Below, in pieces: positions 27,981 through 36,069 of a stretch of DNA of 64,000 bases. The translations under genes and the position numbers were made by a program. Source of the stretch: JABDQW01 sp942492025 (GTDB lineage Bacteria; Pseudomonadota; Gammaproteobacteria; SZUA-229); contig CALODJ010000008.1 of NCBI GenBank assembly GCA_942492025.1, positions 310,001 to 374,000 on the forward strand. Direction: 5' to 3'. The notes under the pieces were generated by a model. That model saw only the letters and a program-made list of their open reading frames with translations, ran no database searches and was not told the origin of the DNA. Every line of letters begins with the position of its first letter. Positions within the stretch are counted from its first letter, which is position 1.

Positions 27981-28368
27981 GGTTCGGTGTGTGTGGACCT
28001 ACTCTATGGCTAATTGCTTATTATTACCCGAATTCTTGGACTAAACCAGTCTTGCTCGGAGGCCTGCCTTTCCCGCTATGCTCCGCCAGGAAGGGTCAGC
28101 TAACACTCATCGCCCATCCGCAATCAAACGCAACGCGGGGCTGGTCGCGATACACCTTGTTTCCCATGTTGTCCGATTCTTAACCCGCACTTGTCAGTCG
28201 GGGCAAGATGATCACGTAAAGATCTGGAACCTCAACGAATTTTATGAGGAAGCGTAAGAACCTTGTGTAATGTACTAACGAGCCTGAACGTGATTTCATT
28301 ATGAAGCGTGCGGACTCATTACAGGTAATGATTTACACCCGCACTGCGAATACCTATGCTATCAGCCT
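27981..28368. other. intergenic region without recognisable gene
   Basis: About 390 bp between the phosphatase gene and the helicase remnant. I see no gene with a supported start, no RNA gene and no strong hairpin. It probably belongs to the junction of a transferred segment. Confidence 0.4.
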
Positions 28369-28490
28369 GTGAAGATAGCGAATAGTTCCAGCAACCGTTC
28401 TGTTGACAGCCTGACCGCAGCCCAGCCCGATATCAATGCCACCGTGTCTGCCTCTGCAGGAACCGGTAAAACCTGGTTACTGGTGCTTAA
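28369..28490 (+). pseudogene. N-terminal remnant of a UvrD/AddA-type helicase
   Basis: The short reading frame from GTG 28369 contains AAQPDINATVSASAGTGKTWLLV. That is the start of an AddA/UvrD-type helicase with its Walker A motif, and homology stops abruptly just after it. What follows to about 28690 has no helicase motif. A full helicase of this type is over 1000 residues, so this is a truncated remnant, probably left by a deletion or insertion. Confidence 0.6.
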
Positions 28491-28693
28491 CCGCCCGAGA
28501 TGCCGGAGCATCCATCTCATTCCTGGTCACCTTGAGGTTGTCGCTCACCCTGTTCTCGGTGGATTACGCCATGAAGACGGCTTGGCACCGAAAGCTGCCT
28601 GAATTTGAGCGGAGTGCAGTCCCTTTATATGACGCCTTTCCAGTCGCGTCTTTGTGAAATCTACATCGGGTCAGAAATGACCCGGTTTACGCA

Positions 28694-29251
28694 TTATTTC
28701 TGTTTCATTACGACGGCAGCGTCAGACATGCTCTGCACAAAAGCATCTCTTGTCTCTGCAGGTATTTCGCTGACCTTGGCGGTATACGCAATTCGGAAGC
28801 GGTTCCATTTTCCATCGATAATCCTGGAAATTTCATGTTGTTCGGGGAAGCCAGCACACGGTTTTGCCCACCATTCGTACAAGATACTGCGCTCATCCTT
28901 ATCGATGACATTCCAGGTTGTTGAACCCGGGCAACGCTTTTCACGTAAGGCTTTCATTCCTTCAAAAAAGGCCTCCGGGCTCCCCTTGGTATTCGCGAAG
29001 TTTTGGATCGTTATGAGTTCAGACCAGTTGTGCACGGTTTCACCCTTGAGCACGAGTTCGGCTGTCCAGTATTTCCCTGCTTCTTCTTGCTCGAACCCCG
29101 GGACCCACTCCTTGCCAAGAACCGGAATCGGCCAGCCGACCGTTTCTTCTACAGGTTTTTCACCTTCAGCCTGTTGTTGCGGTTGCGTCGTTGAACATGC
29201 TGTTGTGATCAACAGTTGAACAAGTATTAGTATGAGTATTTTATACTTCAT
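28694..29251 (-). CDS. lipoprotein of unknown function
   Basis: Protein of 185 residues with a lipoprotein signal: hydrophobic helix KILILILVQLLITTACS with a lipobox ending at Cys19. The rest is a compact globular domain (GWPIPVLGKEWVPGFEQ... and YEWWAKPCAGFPEQHEISRI) that I cannot place in a named family. It is alone on its strand, between a helicase remnant and an IS110 remnant. A ribosome site AGGAG precedes the ATG. Confidence 0.75.
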   Translation of the reverse strand: MKYKILILILVQLLITTACSTTQPQQQAEGEKPVEETVGWPIPVLGKEWVPGFEQEEAGKYWTAELVLKGETVHNWSELITIQNFANTKGSPEAFFEGMKALREKRCPGSTTWNVIDKDERSILYEWWAKPCAGFPEQHEISRIIDGKWNRFRIAYTAKVSEIPAETRDAFVQSMSDAAVVMKQK

Positions 29252-29393
29252 GACAATCTCCTACGATAAACAATCATTAAGCTATAGCACAGCGAAGTAC
29301 TCACGGTCAGGCCTGATAATCATCTAGCGAGCCCCTCAAATAGGCGATATCGTTTAGTTGTCAAGACAAACGAACCTATAAGAGGAACTCATA

Positions 29394-29768
29394 GTGAAAC
29401 TATATTGCGGAATTGATTTGCATTCAAAAAACAGTGTTATCGTCATATTGGATGAGGCTGATAAAGTAGTCTATCAGAAAAGGCTGAACAATGACCTGGC
29501 ATCGATCCTGGAGCAGCTTTCTATCTATAAAGCCAAAATCACGGCGATTGCGATTAAATCAACATTCAACTGGTATTGGCTGGTCGATGGCCTGATGGAA
29601 GCGGGCTATACAGTCAAGCTGGTCAACACTACGGCGGTTCAAACGCATAGTGGTTTAAAACACACCGATGATAAGGATGATGCCAGATGGTTAGCTCATT
29701 TATTACGCTTAAAGGTTTTGCCTGCCGGGTATATCTACCCAGAAGAAGAGCGTGTTATCACGTATTAA
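29394..29768 (+). pseudogene. truncated IS110-family transposase
   Basis: N-terminal third of a DEDD transposase, 124 residues, where full-length proteins have about 320-350. The first Asp (YCGIDLHSKNS) and the DDKDDARWLA motif are present. The expected Glu in the family segment VVESTFNWYWLVDGL is Lys here (IKSTFNWYWLVDGL), so a catalytic residue is also lost. The C-terminal Ser domain is absent. It is a dead remnant. Confidence 0.88.
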
Positions 29769-30274
29769 AAGATCAGGTGCCTTTTGACGTGAACAAGTCG
29801 TTTGGCTGACGCGAGGAATAAAGCTGCGTGAGCAAACCAGTAATGGGTTGGCCAAAAACCATCAGGCCTGATTCGTTACTCACTCGACTTTTTAAAATAC
29901 TGCTGTAGCAAGAGGTAAACAGTAAGTGTGCCTCAACGGTAGGCCAATGGGGGTCTGGAGCTGAGCAATCAGTAGCCGCAAACCTGTTATGTGTAAATGA
30001 GCACAAAATGTCTGGATATACGTTGGGAACTAACGATTTTCTGGGGCAATGCTGATTGCCTGGGGCAAGGTTAAACTTTGCCTAGATCCAAATGGCTGAT
30101 TGGTGCAGACTTATCTGACACCTGGCATGAAATTTTAGGCGTACATGTACTTTTTATTAATTAGACAGCAGGTTACTATTTGCGGTTAAAACCGCAAAAT
30201 AATCACTGTTGCCTATTGACTGGGAACTGCTAATGGCTGACCCCAAAATATAAAATAATTTGAGGAGGTAGAGG
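29769..30274. other. intergenic region after the IS110 remnant
   Basis: Roughly 500 bp with no supported gene. The first part may be decayed IS110 sequence. GAGGAGG directly precedes the ATG at 30275 and is the ribosome site of the EF-hand gene. Confidence 0.35.
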
Positions 30275-30628
30275 ATGATAAACATTACCAGAGCAGCAGT
30301 AGTATTTTTAGGGACTATAGTGATTATTTCAGGAGCATTACAGGCCGACGATAACCACGAATCGGGCCTGGCATTCAAGTTTGATCTTGATCATGACGGA
30401 GTGATCACGCGTGCTGAGTTCGATAAGGCGTTCGAAGCAAAAATGAATAATAAACTCAAATGGCTGGATACGAATAAAGACGGTGTGATATCTCCTGAGG
30501 AGTTCCGAGATAAGCACCAGGCTGAGTACAATCAACGTTGGTCTATGTGGGATGTTGATGGTGACGGTGTTGTATCGGTAGAATCGGTCATAAAGCAAAA
30601 ACAGGATGCCCGTACTGATATGAAATAA
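30275..30628 (+). CDS. secreted EF-hand calcium-binding protein
   Basis: Protein of 117 residues with an N-terminal signal peptide (about 1-24, AVVFLGTIVIISGALQA). Three EF-hand loops follow: DLDHDGVITRAEF, DTNKDGVISPEEF and DVDGDGVVSVESV. These should bind Ca2+ in the periplasm. GGAGG lies before the ATG. A shorter two-EF-hand relative heads the secretion operon at 52345. Its role is unknown. Confidence 0.85.
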   Translation: MINITRAAVVFLGTIVIISGALQADDNHESGLAFKFDLDHDGVITRAEFDKAFEAKMNNKLKWLDTNKDGVISPEEFRDKHQAEYNQRWSMWDVDGDGVVSVESVIKQKQDARTDMK

Positions 30629-30712
30629 ACGATGTGGAGAATAGGGGTCAATCGGGCACAGACTGAACATCCCCTTTTATTATTCATGGTCAAAAAATAT
30701 TCGCTACGTCCC

Positions 30713-30920
30713 GAATGGCACTTACTTAAGCTGTAAATCGGTGAGGTAGGGTGCGCCGTGCGCACCGAAATCAGACTAGGGTGTATGATTTCCGAGCAAT
30801 GGTGCGCACGGCGCACCCTACGCTAGATCTTGTTTGTTTCGCCGTCGAATTACGTAAAACATGCTGCAATGACGAATTTACTGTAAAAATGTGCATTTTC
30901 AGCTTAAGTAAGTAAGTGCC
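30713..30920. mobile_element. MITE-like repeat, family B, complete copy
   Basis: A 208-bp element with inverted ends GGCACTTACTTAAGCTG and CAGCTTAAGTAAGTAAGTGCC-type, flanked by the 14-bp direct repeat ATTCGCTACGTCCC (30699-30712 and 30921-30934). Inside is a GGGTGCGCCGTGCGCACC hairpin-forming block. It contains no reading frame of its own. It is about 95 percent identical by eye to the copy at 62622 and related to the one at 18483. It looks like a non-autonomous element moved by a transposase not in this window. Confidence 0.8.
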
Positions 30921-31086
30921 ATTCGCTACGTCCCTTTTTTATTACAGACAGGCCTGACTGCGATCAACCAATAATTGAGCGACATGATCGCGTTCATGCA
31001 AGATCGTTAGGGACAACTACAATCCAGGCACAAGGGTGAGACCCCATCACCGGTAAGTCACTGATTTCAATAGATAGGGATGCTCG

Positions 31087-31480
31087 ATGAAACCTGGCGA
31101 ACTACGTGATTACCTCGGCACACTGATCATCAATGATCTGCGCATGAGCGTCATGATTTGGGGGCCGCCAGGAGTGGGCAAATCCAGTATCGTGATGCAA
31201 ATTGTCGACTAGAACGTACTCGAATTTATCGATGTCCGTCTGAGCCAGCTGGCGCCAACAGATCTGCGTGGTTTGCCGGTCCCTGAAGATGGTTCGACCT
31301 GCTGGATGCCTCCCGATTTTCTACCCACATCGGAAAAAGGTGTGCTGTTCCTCGGTGAAATCAATATGGCGCCGCCCGCGATGCAGGGTGTTGCACAGCA
31401 GTTGATACTGGATCGTCGTGTCGGTAGCTACACAGTTCCACGATGACTGGTTCGTTTGGGCTGCAGGTAACCGCAGGGTG
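31087..31480 (+). pseudogene. decayed MoxR-type AAA ATPase
   Basis: Starting at ATG 31087 the translation gives MIWGPPGVGKSSIVMQIVD, then a stop at 31208-31210, then LSQLAPTDLRGLPVPEDG and VLFLGEINMAPPAMQGVAQ. It continues to about 31440, where a frameshift leads into DDWFVWAAGNR. Walker A is intact, but the Walker B Asp is Gly (LGEIN for LDEIN). A stop, a frameshift and a lost catalytic residue make it a pseudogene. MoxR ATPases usually work with VWA proteins. Confidence 0.85.
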
Positions 31481-31837
31481 CGAAATGGATACTCTAAGCG
31501 CCGAAAACACAAGATGAGCCGAGTAGACTGAGGTGATATCAATCAGTTGCGCAGGTCCGACCCGGTTCTGGGGCTTTCCCGCACCCTGATCAAAGAGATT
31601 GTTGTTGACCTCGACGAAACAGCGCAGAGATCGATAAGCCTCAGCAGTGTACAGAGCGAAAGACAGACAATGAACAGGGATTGAGATGTCTCCCGGTGGC
31701 GGGGCCTTCTGCTTCCGGGACCAGCCCAAAAAAGCGGATACTCAGCCCTTTTGTGAAGCACCCTGCGTGAAAAGCCATCGGGTTTTAGCAGACACAGGAC
31801 TTTTAAGGAGAACCGGTCCGGCGCGGAGGCATCCCGA
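31481..31837. other. degenerate sequence after the MoxR remnant
   Basis: About 360 bp with only short open frames on either strand and no recognised motif. It may be the rotted rest of the MoxR gene or its operon partner. It ends at the stop of the convergent TPM-domain gene. Confidence 0.35.
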
Positions 31838-32455
31838 TTACTCCAGGATGATCAAGCGATCGGGAAGTTCGTTCCTATCATGGGTGGCAGGAGCATACTG
31901 CTTGAGCAATGTCCCAGAGGCTTCGATGCATTCTAGGAAACCTTCCAAAGTTCTTCCCGCCCTGACCTTCGCGGCGAATGCATTGACTATGGCCTTCCAT
32001 CTATCATCGGAGATGTGCTGACTAATACCGCGGTCTGCCAGGATCTCCACATAATGTTCCGCTTCCGCTACAAAGATCAGCACACCCGTATCGCCATCGG
32101 TGTGGTGCAGGTTATTCTCCATGAACTGTCGACGAGCCAGATTCGCAGCTCGCCAATAACGAACGGATTTAGGGATTAATCGAACCATGATTGGGGGAAT
32201 GCGCAAGATGAGTGCGAGCACGACGAAGACTACCCACTGGCTCAGAAGCATTTCCCAAGGCGAAAGCCAAAAAGGTGTGAAACTGACGACAGCGGGCGTG
32301 ACTAGAGCGATAACCGCAGCCCACAGCGTGGGAATATACTGATAGCTATCGGCACGACGAGCCAATACCACTACGAGCTCGGCATCTGTGTGATCTTCCA
32401 CAGCTGCAATGGCTGAGGATACCTGACGCTGTTGATCAACCGTTAACAATGACAT
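31838..32455 (-). CDS. TPM-domain membrane protein
   Basis: Protein of 205 residues. It has a TPM-type N-terminal segment (TVDQQRQVSSAIAAVEDHTDAELVVVLARRADSY) and two membrane helices (about 40-85). The cytoplasmic or periplasmic part includes GDTGVLIFVAEAEHYVEILADRGI, typical of the domain. It starts one base into the stop of the upstream TPM gene (TAATG), so the LemA/TPM/TPM set is one operon. Such clusters are common in proteobacteria, with a role in membrane-protein quality control or photosystem-like repair suggested for the TPM family only. Confidence 0.83.
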   Translation of the reverse strand: MSLLTVDQQRQVSSAIAAVEDHTDAELVVVLARRADSYQYIPTLWAAVIALVTPAVVSFTPFWLSPWEMLLSQWVVFVVLALILRIPPIMVRLIPKSVRYWRAANLARRQFMENNLHHTDGDTGVLIFVAEAEHYVEILADRGISQHISDDRWKAIVNAFAAKVRAGRTLEGFLECIEASGTLLKQYAPATHDRNELPDRLIILE

Positions 32456-33171
32456 TACCAGCCCCCTGAAGCGCCGCCGCCACCAAAACTACCCCCACCA
32501 CCGGAGAAGCCACCCCCACCACCGGAGAAGCCACCCCCACTGCCGCCACCGTAACCCCGGTAAAGGCCCCGCGAAGTAAACATCGGAACAAGCATCTGAC
32601 CAAAAACAAACAGCACGAAAATCAGCGGAATTAGAGCGTATCTGTCATCACCGGCTCCCGAGCGTCTTTCCGGCCTCATCGTGTACTGACCACCCAACGC
32701 CTCAATGATCGCGCTGACGCCGAGTTCAATCCCTTCACCGAAATCACCCCGCTTGAAGACAGGCAGAATCACTGTTTGGACGATGTTGGAGGCGACAGCA
32801 TCGGTGAGCGTGCCTTCCAGTCCATAGCCAACTTCGATTCGCACCTTTCGCTCCTGCTTAGCCACAATCAACAGTACACCATTGTCTTTGCCCTTCTGGC
32901 CGATGCCCCACACTCGGCCCAACTGGTAACCGTAGGTTTCGATGGAATAACCACCCAGGTCGGGCAGCGTGACAACCACGGCCTGATTCGTAGTAGCATT
33001 CTCGTGCGCCTCAAGTAACTCACTGATGCGACGCTCACGCGACGTATCGAGCATACTCGCGTTGTCAACGACCCTTCCAGTGAGCTTTGGGAATTTCGGC
33101 TTGGCCTGAGCCGCGATCACGGCCAAGCTGAAAATCAGAAGTGCCGCAGCGATTATCGATTTGTACGTCAA
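32455..33171 (-). CDS. TPM-domain protein, YgcG type, with Gly-rich tail
   Basis: Protein of 238 residues. A signal peptide (about 1-23) precedes a TPM domain (about 25-150: LTGRVVDNASMLDTSRERRISELLEAHE and VRIEVGYGLEGTLTDAVAS). A membrane helix (about 180-200) and a Gly/Ser-rich tail with repeated GGGGFSGGG end it. The extracytoplasmic TPM domain faces the periplasm. It lies downstream of lemA with a 4-bp overlap and upstream of the second TPM gene. Confidence 0.87.
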   Translation of the reverse strand: MTYKSIIAAALLIFSLAVIAAQAKPKFPKLTGRVVDNASMLDTSRERRISELLEAHENATTNQAVVVTLPDLGGYSIETYGYQLGRVWGIGQKGKDNGVLLIVAKQERKVRIEVGYGLEGTLTDAVASNIVQTVILPVFKRGDFGEGIELGVSAIIEALGGQYTMRPERRSGAGDDRYALIPLIFVLFVFGQMLVPMFTSRGLYRGYGGGSGGGFSGGGGGFSGGGGSFGGGGASGGW

Positions 33172-33761
33172 AATTCTACCTGTGGCGCTTGTTCGGCATC
33201 GTCCGCCGTTGCCTCATAGGTTTCGCGGATAGGCATATCGCTATACAAGATGCTATGCCAAATGCGGCCGGGGAAAGTACGGATTTCCGTATTGTAGCTT
33301 TCGATCGCGAATATATAGTCGCGACGGGCCACCGAAATTCGGTTCTCTGTGCCCTCTAGTTGTGACTGCAGTGTCAGAAAGTTCTGGTTGGATTTGAGAT
33401 CGGGGTACCGCTCCACGACCACTAGTAGACGCTGCAAGGCACTCCCAAGCTGCGCCTGGGCCTGTTCGAATTGTTGCAGCGCTTCGGGATTGTTCAGAAA
33501 ACCGTCGGTCGCCTGAATGCTACCGACCTTGGCACGCGCTTCGACGACGGCAGTCAAGGTTTCGCGCTCTTGACTTGCATAGCCCTTAACCGTCTGCACC
33601 AGGTTGGGAACGAGATCGGCACGGCGCTGGTACTGGTTTTCTACCTGCGCCCAGGACGACTTCACCTGCTCATCATAAGTCGGAATATCGTTGATACCGC
33701 AAGAAGCGATTTGACTCGCTAGAAGTATCACCATGATTGCTCTCAAATATAAACTCTTCAT
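33168..33761 (-). CDS. lemA: LemA family protein
   Basis: Protein of 197 residues with a short N-terminal hydrophobic segment and lipoprotein-like Cys (LASQIASCGIND). The LemA helical domain follows (VKSSWAQVENQYQRRADLVPNLVQTVKGYA, and a C-terminal FPGRIWHS). LemA proteins are membrane-anchored helical proteins of unknown biochemical role, usually next to TPM proteins as here. First gene of the three-gene minus-strand operon. The lipobox Cys could make it a lipoprotein. Confidence 0.9.
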   Translation of the reverse strand: MKSLYLRAIMVILLASQIASCGINDIPTYDEQVKSSWAQVENQYQRRADLVPNLVQTVKGYASQERETLTAVVEARAKVGSIQATDGFLNNPEALQQFEQAQAQLGSALQRLLVVVERYPDLKSNQNFLTLQSQLEGTENRISVARRDYIFAIESYNTEIRTFPGRIWHSILYSDMPIRETYEATADDAEQAPQVEF

Positions 33762-33857
33762 TTACAGCATCTCTTGTTCTGGCTGGGTAAAACCCTAACA
33801 GCATAAACCACGCATGAACGGAATAAAACAAATGGACATCCACTAATCGCCCTTGCT

Positions 33858-33874
33858 GTTGTCATGCTGGCAAC
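33858..33874 (+). promoter_or_regulatory. candidate enhancer dyad upstream of the 45-residue peptide gene
   Basis: GTTGTCATGCTGGCAAC is a 17-bp imperfect inverted repeat inside CTGTTG...CAACAG. It resembles the GTTCGCC-N3-GGCGAAC dyads of the peptide array and is centred 131 bp before the -24 GG at 33997, about one helical turn further than the 118-119 bp in the array. Confidence 0.4.
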
Positions 33875-33994
33875 AGATTAAATCCGTTCTGTCGGTCGCC
33901 GCCCTACACTCCAAACTACATAGGACCGCAGACCACCCAGCCATCGGTAAATTTTTTATATTAATTTCATATAGATATAAAGATATTTCTGCAT

Positions 33995-34011
33995 CTGGCA
34001 CGCATGATGCT
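33995..34011 (+). promoter_or_regulatory. sigma54 promoter of the 45-residue peptide gene
   Basis: CTGGCACGCATGATGCT carries GG at 33997-33998 and GC at 34009-34010 with ten bases between, as in the -24/-12 consensus. Transcription should begin near 34022, leading to the AGAGGAGA site at 34052 and the ATG at 34067. Confidence 0.75.
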
Positions 34012-34066
34012 TTATCTACTACAGCATCTACTGCATCAACTACAAAACATCAGAGGAGACGCCACC

Positions 34067-34204
34067 ATGCCCAATCAATACGAAAACTTTAGCCAGGACA
34101 ACACTGAGACGTTCTATCTCAGCGACTTCGAGATTCCAGAGGCACCTGACACCTGGGACCTGCAAGACTTTGAGGACCTGCTGCAGGAGGCTCGCTCCTA
34201 TTGA
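34067..34204 (+). CDS. 45-residue acidic peptide, sigma54-driven
   Basis: Short gene of 45 codons with a strong ribosome site (AGAGGAGA, 7 bp before the ATG) and its own sigma54 promoter. The product has twelve Asp/Glu and only one basic residue, with the ending DLQDFEDLLQEARSY. There is no signal peptide, no double glycine and no cysteine. I do not recognise it. The regulatory signals argue it is a real gene, perhaps a secreted or precursor peptide controlled with the array at 41-45 kb. A MITE follows 46 bp later. Confidence 0.6.
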   Translation: MPNQYENFSQDNTETFYLSDFEIPEAPDTWDLQDFEDLLQEARSY

Positions 34205-34249
34205 GGCCAGGTTCACCCATCAAGGACAGCCAGTCGCTAAAAACATATC

Positions 34250-34411
34250 AGCCCGCATTTCTCACCAGGCGGCGTAGGATACTGATAAGGCACTGGTCTC
34301 TTGGAGGAAAACCTTGGATGATCAAAATACAGTGTGTTTTTCAAGCATGCCTATCACAGTTCAGGCTAGTCTTCGTGTCCGCATGCTTGCTTACGAACAC
34401 GAATCCTGCGC
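34250..34411. mobile_element. MITE-like repeat, family A, partial copy
   Basis: It begins AGCCCGCATTTCTCACCAGG and contains CAAGCATGCCTATCACAG and TTCAGGCTAGTCTTCG, then GAATCCTGCGC. These blocks occur in the same order, reversed, in the copies at 43529 and 49552. An internal deletion removes the Cys-rich hairpin part, and the far end is lost. A 38-codon frame with a good ribosome site lies inside it at 34318 but is carried by the repeat. Confidence 0.7.
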
Positions 34412-34556
34412 TTTCTGACACGCACAGTCCTTAACAAAAGAAAGACAGTGCAAACCGGTTGGAGACAGCCCTTTATTCAGCGGCAAGCGCCCCTGCCAGA
34501 TAGTTAGATCTTCACACTATGGACCACCATCCTAAAATCCGCAGTTGGACACAGCA

Positions 34557-34991
34557 CTACCTCACATTGATCGTTATCTTCTTGGAGTAGATTGGAGGAT
34601 CGTGCGGTATGTGATTGTGATCACCCATGAGGAGCTGCAAAGTATGTTTGCCAGCCGGCAACGTTATCATCGTTTCTGTTTGACCGGATCCAAAGTGCAG
34701 GAAATTTCGGTCTGACGGAATCTCTTGATCGAACGGCGGAAGATCTGCATCTATAATCAGGTGGTGATGACCTGTGAACGGAGCATCAACATCCTTAGGC
34801 GCTACACCCATGTGCCTTAAGCCAAACCAGACCCTGAATGGGCGGCCTGCGGGTATTACCTCACCATCATTAGGCCAACCAATATAGAGATATGCGTCCT
34901 TTGGAGCGGGTGTTCGCTCTGCGGCAGTAACTTGCCAGATTATTGATAATCCGATCAGGGTAGCAATCGTGGAAATAAATAACTTACGCAT
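34557..34991 (-). CDS. periplasmic DUF4399 protein (copy 1)
   Basis: Protein of 144 residues with a signal peptide (LFISTIATLIGLSIIWQVTA) and a DUF4399 domain. The domain has the His-rich motif TGHHHLIIDADLPPFDQEIPSDRNFLHFGSG and the ending LLMGDHNHIPHDPPIYSKKITI. The clustered histidines suggest metal binding, but no function is established. ATG 34991 has AGGAGG 9 bp before it, better than the upstream ATGs at 35000 and 35036. The next gene is a close paralogue. Confidence 0.85.
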   Translation of the reverse strand: MRKLFISTIATLIGLSIIWQVTAAERTPAPKDAYLYIGWPNDGEVIPAGRPFRVWFGLRHMGVAPKDVDAPFTGHHHLIIDADLPPFDQEIPSDRNFLHFGSGQTETMITLPAGKHTLQLLMGDHNHIPHDPPIYSKKITINVR

Positions 34992-35084
34992 TGTGGTCAT
35001 CCTCCTTTGGTGCTGGTGCCATTTCTGAATTCTCAATCCAGAAACACAATGACATATTTAGTGGTTGTTCCAGCTGCGGCCCAA

Positions 35085-35516
35085 TCAGTAGGGCGGAACT
35101 GTGATCGTGATCTTTTTCGAGTAAATCGGTGGATCGTGTGGTATATGGTCGTGGTCACCCATCAACAATTGGAGTGTGTGTTTTCCTGGTGAAAGACCCT
35201 CGAGACGCGCTTCAGTCTGACCGCCTCCAAAGTGGAGATAATTTCGATCTGATGGAATGGCCTGATCCATGGGTGGCAGATCTGCATCGACGATAAGATG
35301 GTGGTGCCCAACGTTTGGCATATCAGCTCCCTTGGGCGCGACACCCGCGCCACGCAGCCCCATGCGTACCCAGAGTTTCCCACCTTGGATAACCGCTCCA
35401 TCCGGTGGCCAGACAATATAGACCTGGGCATCCTTTGGTGCGGGGGTTCTTTCCGCAAGTGCCGGATTGATAGCGAAGACACACACCAGCATGAATAACA
35501 TGATTATTTTGTTCAT
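35085..35516 (-). CDS. periplasmic DUF4399 protein (copy 2)
   Basis: Protein of 143 residues, a paralogue of the downstream gene. It shares AERTPAPKDA after the signal peptide, the motif GHHHLIVDADLPPMDQAIPSDRNYLHFGGGQTE, and the ending HDPPIYSKKITI. The signal peptide is MNKIIMLFMLVCVFAINPALA. AGGAGG lies 11 bp upstream of the ATG. The tandem pair, on the same strand about 95 bp apart, results from an old duplication. Confidence 0.85.
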   Translation of the reverse strand: MNKIIMLFMLVCVFAINPALAERTPAPKDAQVYIVWPPDGAVIQGGKLWVRMGLRGAGVAPKGADMPNVGHHHLIVDADLPPMDQAIPSDRNYLHFGGGQTEARLEGLSPGKHTLQLLMGDHDHIPHDPPIYSKKITITVPPY

Positions 35517-36069
35517 TTCCGATTTACCTCCTATAAAATATCCAAGGTCATAAGTTAACGACTTGTGCTGACCTTAAAGTACCTACCTGACCTAGTCGTC
35601 AGCGATGGAAAATATCCTTATCCTATGAAATGCGGATTACTGCCCAACCTGGATAGTATACTAAATGGTACATCTAGCGCATTCAAACCACAATAAAACG
35701 GCGGTACGCCGATGGCAAGGCCATACAACAACTTCATTTTCATTTTTGATTTCAGAATTTACCTGACACAGGTGATCCTGCTGTGCTCGCATTCCAGGAC
35801 GGTGCCAATCATAAGGTCAAAAGGTTGCGCGCCCTTTCGCACTGGTCTAGCCTAGGCAGCATCACAATCGAATCAGCAGGTCTGAGAACGCATTTGATGA
35901 TAACCAGTTTTTGCGGAAAATATGATAAATGTTACCATTTACCTATGAAAAGCCACAAAATATCGCGAATTTTGCATAATTCGAAGAAAATTCTGTGGCC
36001 TCGTATAAGAGTTCAGTAACAATCATGACCACTCACGTTAATGACAACTTTCAACCAAGGAATAGAGTA
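35517..36069. promoter_or_regulatory. intergenic region with three inverted repeats
   Basis: About 550 bp between divergent genes. It holds AAGGTCA/TGACCTT (35544-35550 and 35569-35575), the palindrome ACCTGACACAGGT (35761-35773) and TAAATG-TTAC-CATTTA near 35926-35941. These could be operators, but no protein can be assigned. No gene or sigma54 motif is seen. Confidence 0.35.

Noticed and set aside
34318..34434. 38-codon frame with a good ribosome site
   Set aside because: It lies inside the family A repeat and its sequence is not kept as a frame in the other copies.
35995..36069. N-terminal extension of the SUMF1-fold protein
   Set aside because: A proper signal peptide begins at 36070 with a ribosome site; the extension is a polar stretch with none.
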